Below, one piece after another: positions 56,660 to 64,000 of a stretch of DNA of 64,000 nucleotides. The stretch is from Lepus europaeus (taxonomy: Eukaryota; Chordata; Mammalia; Lagomorpha; Leporidae): positions 60,060,448 through 60,124,447 of the forward strand of contig NC_084835.1 in NCBI RefSeq assembly GCF_033115175.1. Direction: 5' to 3'. The position numbers and the translations under genes are program-made. The notes beneath the pieces are model-generated. The model had not been told where the DNA came from, did not search any database, and was given only the letters and a program-made list of their open reading frames with translations. Positions within the stretch are counted from its first letter, which is position 1. Each line of letters begins with the position of its first letter.

Positions 56660-57105
56660 GGGCATTTCAAAAAGCTCATGGAAAATGGAATTAAAAAGAA
56701 AGTTTATTTTGGTGTAAAATATCTTTGAAATCCATGTGTGACATTTTCTTTTTTTTTTTTAAAGATTTATTTTATTTATTTGAAAGAGTTAGAGAGAGAG
56801 AGAGAGGGAGACAGAGAGAGAGGTCTTCCATCCATTGGTTCACTTCCCAAATGGTTGCAATGGCCAGAGCTGAGCTATCTGAAGCCAGGAGCCAAGAGCT
56901 TCTTCTCCCATGTGGGTACAGGGGCCCAAGGACTTGGGCCATCTCCTACTGCTTTCCCAGGCCATAGCAGGAGCTGGATCGGAAGTGGAGCAGCTGGGGC
57001 TTAAACCGGTGCCCATATGGGATGCCGGCGCTTCAGGCCAGGGCTTTAACCCACTGTGCCATAGCGCTGGTCCTTTTCCATGAGTGTTTTGAAGACTCTT
57101 TGAAT
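56660..57105. mobile_element. Mariner-type MITE split by a CSINE
   Basis: It starts CGAGGGCATTTCAAAAAGCT (about 56657) with CATGGAAAATGG, and ends CCTTTTCCATGAGTGTTTTG (57074-57092), the inverted end. The interior has AAAGTTTATTTTGGTGTAAA, the same text as the fragments at 24830, 45910 and 46215. A TA precedes the left end. Confidence 0.75.
56748..57073 (-). mobile_element. CSINE, antisense, in the MITE
   Basis: T-run, AAAGATTTATTTTATTTATT, GA run, core and head ending CATAGCGCTGGTCC. Confidence 0.92.
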
Positions 57106-57184
57106 CATGACTTAGAGAAGCTAAAATGGGGCATGAATTATTAACTAAAACCTTTTTGGAATTTTCTACACAGAGATTAAAACA

Positions 57185-57450
57185 TTAAAAAATATTTTTT
57201 ATTTGAGTGGCAGAGGAGAGGGCGGGAGACCTCCCATCTGCTGGTTACCTTCCCCAATGCTTGTGGACCGGCAGAAGCCAGGAGCCTGGAACACCTTGCA
57301 TTTAATGTGGGTGACAGGGGTCCAAGTACTTGAGCTGTCACCTCTGCCTCCCAGGGTACATTTTAGCAGGAAGCTGGAATTGAGGATTGAAGCTGGGTAT
57401 CCAATCCAGGCTTTCCAATGTGGGATACTCAACTAGGCCAAATGCAGCCC
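57185..57450 (-). mobile_element. Old CSINE, antisense
   Basis: AAATATTTTTTATTTGAGTGG tail, TCCCATCTGCTGGTTACC core, head decayed near 57440. Confidence 0.8.
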
Positions 57451-58123
57451 CTCCCCAGAGAGGCCAGAATGTACTGAGCCCAGGAGAAGGAAGTGGGAGA
57501 ATCAGTAAATAGACTTCCAGAGGACAGAGGACTGGGACTTCCGACTCACAAGCACGAGAGGAGTTGCCCAAGACCCTTTCCAAGAGAACACACGTTTCCT
57601 GCACCAGGAGACACCCTCACCATCTGATCCAGTGAGAGGCAGAGGCTGGGGCTCCGGGAGAGGCTCGGAGGGCGGCAGGTAGGAGCAGCACTACAGGAGC
57701 TCCAAGAGTTGAGGGTACCCATGGCCTCAGCCAGACCCATCACTGCACTAGGGACAGTCTGCTCAGAGTAGAACTTCGATTTGCTTTCAATTTGGGAGAG
57801 ATCCTATTGTGTGCTTCTAATGGCACTGAGCAGTGACATTCATTTTATAATTTAAGTTTCCACACATTCTCTAAACATCTTCCTTAGCCGCCATGACTTT
57901 TTAATTGCCTGTTCCATTAAGCCAATCCCAGCTGGTTGATTAGCTACGTATCACTGCCAATGAGAAAACACAGGTGAGAGTGCTTTGGAAAATCTGATAT
58001 TCTCTATTCAGCAGCTCTCAATCTGGGCTGCCCAAGGAAATAATCGAGGAGTTTTAAAGAGAAAGGTGAGTTTTAAAGAGAAAGCATTTAATAGGTTTGG
58101 GTTTGGCCTGTGGGTGGGCTGAT

Positions 58124-58186
<63 letters not shown>

Positions 58187-58721
58187 CCTACCTACCTACC
58201 TACCTACCTATTTTTAAGCTCCCCATGACTCTCAATGTGCTGCCGAGGCTCTCATGTCTTAGCACCTGTTAAAACTGCCCGCCTGGAAGCCACACTTTGC
58301 TGGCTCTAACCAAATCCTCTCCACATTTCTTGGAAAAAAAAAAACTCTCCTAAAAACCACACACACGCATACACACACACTCACACTCACACTCACAAAG
58401 GGACAGCTTCTTTGAAACCTCTGATGTGATTTCCAGTAGAATTACTGAATAATGTGATGGCCAACTGGCCTTGGCTGGGTGGGAGGGAGTCTGCATTTGT
58501 AGCCTTTGCCAATTTCCACAGGTGATACTTCCGCTGTAGATGCCTTTGAGTTACCAGGAGTTTAATGACCAGCTCAGAAAATTCCTGAAAGTTAACAGTG
58601 GGCTCTCTAGAGCCAGGTGAGCTCACTGAACCTGCTCAATTGGTTTTTCTTCTTCTTTTGGGCAGGGAGCAGTCCCAAACGCAGGACCAATGCTTATTTT
58701 TCTAACAGTGACACATCCCCT
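57451..58721. other. PTPRM intron with tandem repeats
   Basis: 57830-57990 is AT-rich, repeat-free and rich in homeodomain-like TAATT/GATTAGC motifs, a possible enhancer. GAGTTTTAAAGAGAAAG is tandemly doubled at 58051-58086. A tetranucleotide array follows at 58125-58210. Confidence 0.5.
58125..58210. repeat. (TCTA)n(CCTA)n compound tetranucleotide microsatellite
   Basis: About fifteen TATC units run to 58186 and then about six CCTA units to 58210. The single-base unit change is shared by the whole second block, as in many polymorphic tetranucleotide loci. Confidence 0.97.
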
Positions 58722-59050
58722 GCTGTGGGCTGATTATGTCCTCTACAAGCTGATGGACTGTTAAATAAATCCTCAAACTCACATGTCAGTGGGCCTTTGG
58801 GAGGTGATTAGGGGTTAGATGGGGTCATGTCCCCACGATGGCACTGGAGGAGGTGAGACCTAAGCCAGCAGCTGAGTCTGTGTTGCCACACGCGTGTGCA
58901 CCACGTTGAGATGCAGCACGAGGCCTTCACCAGGGGCTGGCACCATGCTCTTGAACTTCCCAGTCTCCAGAACCAGGTGTCAAATCAACTGCTGCTCTTT
59001 ACAAATTCCTGGCTCTCAGGCATTTTGTTACAGCAACAGCAAACGAAGCG
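58722..59050 (+). mobile_element. MaLR-type LTR, sense
   Basis: CATGTCAGTGGGCCTTTGGG, AGGTGATTAGGGGTTAGATG, CCATGCTCTTGAACTTCCCA and CATTTTGTTACAGCAACAGC follow the order of a MaLR LTR. Confidence 0.65.
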
Positions 59051-59243
59051 AGGCACCACCCAGGTGCCAAAAATACCTAACATTGTTTCCTACAAAAACC
59101 AATTGAACCTCCATGAGGTACTGATCATCCCCTTTCCCCGAGACTCACTTATTTCTTTTCCAAGGACAGGGAAACACCAAACAGGGAGCTGGGAGGTGAG
59201 AGCCGCCGGTGGGGCCTCGGCTGCTCCTCCAAGGGGCACTTAC

Positions 59244-59407
59244 AGGCAGTGCACGACTGTGCGGCCTTCACCGCCGTTGTATTCCTCCTGCCACTTGTCC
59301 ACTTGGCGAATGAGCTTCAGGAAGGAGCGCTTGGACACCGGTGTGTCCCTGTACATCGGCCAGCCCAGGAACTGGAACTGCTGCACCATCCGATATCCAT
59401 CTTGGGG
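59244..59407 (-). CDS. PTPRM: PTPRM exon: D2 WPD-loop region
   Basis: 164 bp between a CTTCTCTGCAG acceptor and a GTAAGTG donor (59243). It encodes [16 protein letters not shown], then [11 protein letters not shown] and ends [10 protein letters not shown] plus two bases of a Leu codon. These residues fit RPTP-mu D2. The loop that carries the general-acid Asp in active phosphatases (WPD) reads WPM here (59354-59362), the known reason D2 of this subfamily is essentially inactive and serves structural or regulatory roles. The phases (0 in, 2 out) join correctly to the exons at 60593 and 52218. Confidence 0.96.
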
Positions 59408-60592
59408 CTGCAGAGAAGTGGGCAACAATGTGGGGGAGTGCAGGGGAAACAGGCAGTGCTTAGTTCGGGGCCTTGCAGGGGGCTGGTCCCACTTAGTTCA
59501 TCTTCTTGTCAAAGCCAGACTTCGTTCAAGGACAGTCCTAGCTACATGTAACACAGGCGGCAACTCTAGCCCAGAAGGGCCAAAGGATTTGTAATCCTGA
59601 GCTGGGGTGGAAGACCTGGTATTGGAGAGGACAAGCCAGACAGGGGCCATGCTGAGTGCCTACTGGCTGGCAGAAGCCCAGTGAGAAATAACACACAACA
59701 CAGCACTACCCTCATTGGGTGTCTAAGTGGGAAACTGGCTACACTTTCACTACAGGTGAATTGCTAAGGGAAAGGATGCTAATTTGGAGATGTCTGTGGG
59801 CCAGTGTGGTGGAGCTGACACTGTGCTTCCCTGTGCGTGCCATATGGCTTGCAGTACTGATGTGAGTCTTGGTAGGGTACTGGTAGCTGACTAATCTGTA
59901 GTCTAGACTACACTGAACTGCAGGATTCAAAACAGTGGTGCTTAGCTCACGTTAGGAAAGCAACAATGGCTCTGACTCAGCCGCGGTTGAGGCGCTCACC
60001 CTCCCCACCAAGCTGGCCACACAGCCTCTCGAGGTCAGCAGACACAAACTCCACTTGGATGGGGCCATGTGCCTGTGCACACAGCCTCTCCTCTGCCTCA
60101 GCCCCCCTTTCTCCCAGCCCTCAGGCTCAGTCCCTGGGTTCCTTTGTCTTTTCTGTCTCACACTGGATGCCTTCCATTCAGTCTCGTGGTCTGGAATATC
60201 CCCAGCATTCCAGGAAGTCACACATGTCTCTCTCTCTCTAGCCCGGACCTCCCCTGTACCTGGTCCTCCCACAGTCAGGGCCTACCTGATATCCTCACAT
60301 ATCACAAACCAGCATGTCCACAACTGAACTTCTGACCCTCCCTCCATGCAGGGCTCCCGCCCCAAGCCATCCTCTGACAACCACAGCCTTTCACAACGCA
60401 GTAAAAGTCCATTCCGCTGTTTTGGGTCTCGGGAGAAAAGTCTACTTAATTCTCTGCAAGAGAGAGAGATGGAATATTCCAGCCCTCCCCCCGCCCCCCC
60501 AGCAGTGACTGACCTAAAGTGGGCTCTCTAAAATCCCATGAGTGACAAAAGAAGGAAAGCACAGTAACCGCGACGCCGGCCCCGCCTCTTAC
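59408..60592. other. PTPRM intron carrying a copied exon fragment
   Basis: Mostly unique sequence. Its one notable feature, the insertion at 60018-60090, is listed separately. Confidence 0.7.
60018..60090. repeat. Templated insertion of a PTPRM exon fragment with target duplication
   Basis: 40 bases at 60030-60069 are identical to 60640-60679 in the neighbouring exon. After a 2-base insertion, nine more match (60072-60080 and 60680-60688). CACACAGCCTCTC flanks the copied block on both sides (60018-60030 and 60078-60090). It lies in the same orientation as the exon. The 2-base change disrupts the reading frame and no splice sites came with it, so it is not an alternative exon. Confidence 0.9.
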
Positions 60593-60718
60593 TCTGGCTG
60601 CATTATAAATACGGAATATCCTGCTGATGATGTCCTCTTCGAGGTCAGCAGACACAAACTCCACTTGGATGGGGCCATGCCTGTGCACTCCGTTTTCTGG
60701 CCAGTACTGCGGACACAG
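60593..60718 (-). CDS. PTPRM: PTPRM exon: D2 core
   Basis: 126 bp (42 codons) between a TTGAATTCAG acceptor and a GTAAGAG donor (60592). It encodes [20 protein letters not shown] and [22 protein letters not shown]. The sequence [20 protein letters not shown] matches RPTP-mu rather than its paralogues as I recall them. It is the most 5' exon of the gene in this window; the preceding ones lie beyond the right edge. Phase 0 on both sides. Part of it was copied into the next intron. Confidence 0.96.
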
Positions 60719-62041
60719 CTGAATTCAAGACACAGCAACACAAAGTTCATCGTCAGAAGAATGTTAGTTCTTTTTTTTTTTTAGAAGAATCTTAGTTCTA
60801 ACAGCCGAGGCCACGCCAGTATCCACACTCAGGAACTCCTACGACTTCACAGATTTCCTCCATTGCTCTCCCTCCTCCCTTCTGCTAGCCAAGTGGACTT
60901 TACAACTTTCTCTGGCTGTTCTCAGTTGCACCTGTCCTTCTCCTGGGACCTTTTTCTTCATTTTCTCAGAAAGCATCATTTAGCCACAAACCATGCAGCT
61001 TTCCAAGAAGGTCATCACGATGCCACTCAACACGTCCCTTTGAAACCTGTCTTCTGTGTGCTGAAAGGAACCCTTAGCAGGCCTTGGCGGGAGGGTGGGG
61101 GAGGATTCGCTGTCAGGACGTGAGTGAATAAGATACGTCAACTGCACACAGAGCTGTGGACACGGGTCCTCCTCTGGCTGGGCCTGCATGGTAATTTACA
61201 GTCACCTTTGGGAATCAGGCTGCTTGGTGACAAGACCGAGGACTGTTGACAGTGTCGGGGTTACCTTTTCATGCTGGTCCAAAGCCTCACAGCTGAGATC
61301 TAGGAAACCCAGTGTAACCGAGTAATTGGTTTGCTGTTTGACCCGGAAGCGGTTTTAATTAAAAACCCACTTTCCTAGAGTCTCATAGTGAATGTACTGG
61401 CGACAACCAGGAAACTAGCACTTGTGCCCAAATGTTAACGCGTGGGCATTGCCTTTGCCACCAGCCCTAAAAACTTGGAGACAACTGGGTGGGAGGAACT
61501 CGTAAGACTTTTTTTTTTTTTTTTCCCAAAAAACCTTTTTTAAATCTCTGAAACCTTAATAGGCATTTCAAGTTTGAAATTAAATTTCCTTTGGGACTTG
61601 GCTGAGTGACATTTTTTGGAGCAGTGTTTAACTTTTGTCTTTCTGAGTTACCTGACAGACTGATGGCATATGGGGAAGCAAGAGGGGAACAATTCATTAT
61701 TTTACAACCTGTTTCTCTTGGGCCGAAAGCAGATGAAAAACGTAGCACTTCATTCTGAGCAAAATGAGGTACCAGAAAAGGAGAACCCGTGGTTGAATTT
61801 CTTTTTGTTTGATGGCTTTTATTTTCCAAAGGATCTAAAATCTCATTGTCAAAGGTTGCAAAGGTTGATTTATATCCAAGATTGCAAGGTAAGTTTTCAG
61901 TGAACAGTGAGTCAACTGAAACAGCCATGTCTCTCTCCATTATAAAGAAGTTAAAGGTTTGAACTTGATGATGAAGAATGAAAATGGGATGGCTAAGGAA
62001 CATTTTATGTCAGCTACATTTATAGCATTTTGGAAATTACA
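60719..62041. other. PTPRM intron, unique part
   Basis: I searched by eye for the preceding D2 exon and did not find it. A minus-strand open frame of 178 codons (61467-62003) shares the gene strand but has no known domain and no convincing splice context. Confidence 0.55.
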
Positions 62042-62366
62042 TTAATTTTATTTATTTATTTTGACAGGCAGAGTTAGACAGTGAGAGAGAGAAAGAAAGA
62101 AAGGTCTTTTTCTGTTGGTTCACCCTCCAAGTGGCCGCTAGCCAGGTGATCCTAAGCCAGGAGCCAGGTGCTTCTTTCTGGTCTCCCATGCGGGTGCAGG
62201 GCCTAAGCACTTGGGCCATCCTCCACTGCCTTCCCGGGCCACAGCAGAGAGCTGGACTGGAAGAGGAGCAGCCGGGACAGAATCCAGCACCCCAACCGGG
62301 ACTAGAACCCGGGGTGCTGGCGCTGCAGGCGGGGGATTATCCTAGTGAGCGGCAGCACCGGCCTAC
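62042..62366 (-). mobile_element. Young CSINE, antisense
   Basis: TTTATTTATTTTGACAGGC tail to GGCAGCACCGGCC head, with ACATTAATTTTA on the left and ACATTAATTTATTTTA on the right. Confidence 0.93.
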
Positions 62367-64000
62367 ATTAATTTATTTTAAAACAATGCCTCCATGAAAG
62401 TTTTCCTTTCTTAACAGCACTTCCTGGTGACAAGTTATTAAGTGGCAAGCTCATGTTTATTTTCTTTTTGATACCTTTGGGTACCCACTGTTAACATTAA
62501 AAAGGCACAAGGATGGGAGGCCAAGAAGATGGTACTAGAAGTCATAACGTGTACCTTGGAACTGCTGTGCCCATTTTTCTACTGGCTGAGCTAGCTTTGT
62601 TTTCTGTTTGCTCTCTCAATTCAAGTGCCTGATCAAGAACTTGTCACTTACAACAAAGAAATATGAATAGCCTGGGCTGGCGCCTGGCTCTTGGCACACC
62701 ACATGCTACACTTTGCCCAAGGAAACGGTGTAGAAAATGGCTTAAATGGTGCATAACACGTCCACGAACCAGACCTATAAATACTTAAAATAGTTGAGTG
62801 CTAGTCTTGTATAGTTGCAAAACCTTTAAGTTCAAATGCTCAGTTTAGTGCTCGCTAAAAGACTGACTCCCAAGAGCCTCCCTTCTCTCACTCTGAACAT
62901 CGGCAGTGTCTGCTGAATAGAATTGGAGTCTTTTTGTCTCTCCAACCGCCAGTCAGCCAAGGCTTGGTGGCAGTCCAGATAGTTTGGGTTTAGAATGTAG
63001 CTTTAGAATTCAATGTTCTTGTTCTAAAAGAACATGCTAGAATCACTGATGTCCACTAAGATGAACAAAAATAGTGTATTACTGCATTGCAGTATTCATA
63101 TTAGGAAGAAGGAAGAATGGTTCTAAATGAAGAACAAGCTTCTTGTCCTGCAACCCTCTGTGACCAAAGAATCTTGAATGAGTGGGATTCGACCCATGGC
63201 GCTGTAAGAAACTCAGGATCCTGGGTTCTATTCTGAGCAGTGTCTCGGAAGTGGCCTGAGACGCTGGGCCTGCTGTCTTCATAAATGGCTGCAGCACAGG
63301 ATAAGTGGGGAGGAACTGCAAAATATTTAAGCTTCTTATGCCAAAAGGATGAGATGAGAACCAAGATTACCCATTGTTATTTCTTTAAGTTTCAGATGTG
63401 AGCCTTAGCAATCTAACGTAGTGCCTCAAACATAATGAATAACCCTTGCAGAACTGAATTCACATCGGGGTCATGGACGGGAGATAGATGGCCACAAAAT
63501 GGATTTTTGGAAGGAAATATCTATCCAGTATGAATGCTGAACTATTTCAGATCTTTGTTGTTGTTGTTTTCTTTAAGAATTTGTTTCTACTAGATAGGAA
63601 ATTAATTCCATTCCAGAACAAGTTGTTCGTAACACCCATGAAGTTCAAGTTTTCCATAGTGCCCTCTGTCGTGGGTGAAGTCTGTGATGAGGATAACTTT
63701 AGCTTGGACACTGCTAGTGTTCACCTGACAATGCCCTTTAAGAAGGCACACCTCCCCCATTACTAGTATCAAGTCATCCCTGTCCCATTCCTTCTCTTTT
63801 TCTGTTTAAGAGGAGCTACACAAAAGCCCCATTTAGCGTCCCCAGCTTCTCTTATTTCCAAGTCCCAGTTTTACAACATCTCCACCAAAGAGCTGGCAAA
63901 ACTAACTGCTGTCCCTTACACTCGCTTGCCTTCTCTACTGCCCCTATCATGTTGGTCTCCACTTGCAGGCTCCAGGGAGCAGGCCAGGATGCACAGACAC
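62367..64000. other. PTPRM intron, unique part to window edge
   Basis: No exon, RNA gene or clear repeat family is recognised. Confidence 0.55.

Noticed and set aside
58896..59594. 232-codon open frame on the + strand
   Set aside because: It lies antisense to a real PTPRM exon and extends through a MaLR LTR, so it is a shadow.
60030..60080. Alternative or duplicated PTPRM exon
   Set aside because: Only a 50-bp piece is present, without splice sites and with a 2-base shift, so it is an insertion rather than an exon.
61467..62003. 178-codon open frame on the PTPRM strand
   Set aside because: It resembles none of the PTPRM exons expected upstream and begins in a T-rich run. No convincing splice pair was seen.

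Overview
The window is nuclear DNA of a lagomorph, most likely European rabbit (Oryctolagus cuniculus). About thirty copies of the tRNA-derived rabbit C-repeat SINE (CSINE) are scattered through it in both orientations, and a young L1 copy carries what I recognise as a rabbit L1 3' UTR. There are no bacterial features. It is a gene-poor autosomal stretch made of intergenic DNA, one retroviral insertion and the 3' end of one host gene.

Region 1 to about 38.6 kb is intergenic and repeat-rich. Its main feature is a 7.3 kb class II (betaretrovirus-like) endogenous provirus at 4300-11635 on the + strand. Its two 389-bp LTRs look identical base for base and it is bounded by a 6-bp target duplication. 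The order is LTR, tRNA-Lys type primer site, splice donor, gag, a TTTAAAC frameshift site with an MMTV-like pseudoknot, pro, pol, an AT-rich untranslated stretch, a diverged second copy of the integrase C-terminus, a collapsed env remnant, a three-unit element resembling the simian type D CTE, polypurine tract, LTR. gag, pro and pol are open throughout. env is almost wholly deleted. The provirus sits inside the target duplication of an older CSINE, which itself sits in a much older antisense L1.

From 14.7 to about 21.7 kb lies an old antisense L1 interrupted by SINEs and by a young 5'-truncated L1. From 22 to 38.5 kb there are more SINEs (several nested), L1M/HAL1-like DNA, a MIR and MaLR LTR fragments. 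The remaining stretches look like plain unique sequence.

From 38.6 kb to the right edge is the 3' end of PTPRM (receptor protein tyrosine phosphatase mu) on the minus strand. Four coding exons (60593-60718, 59244-59407, 52218-52353, 39388-39441) have correct splice sites and phases and encode the C-terminal half of the D2 domain to the stop codon. A short 3' UTR follows. Its introns hold SINEs, a Tigger-like transposon, mariner-type MITEs, a tail-less 7SL RNA retropseudogene, microsatellites and a tiny copy of one PTPRM exon inserted in the neighbouring intron with a target-site duplication.

Most noteworthy are the young, coding-competent but env-deleted provirus with its frameshift and RNA-export elements and its recombinant 3' end, and two small templated insertions (60031-60077 and 1139-1161) that copy nearby sequence between direct repeats.
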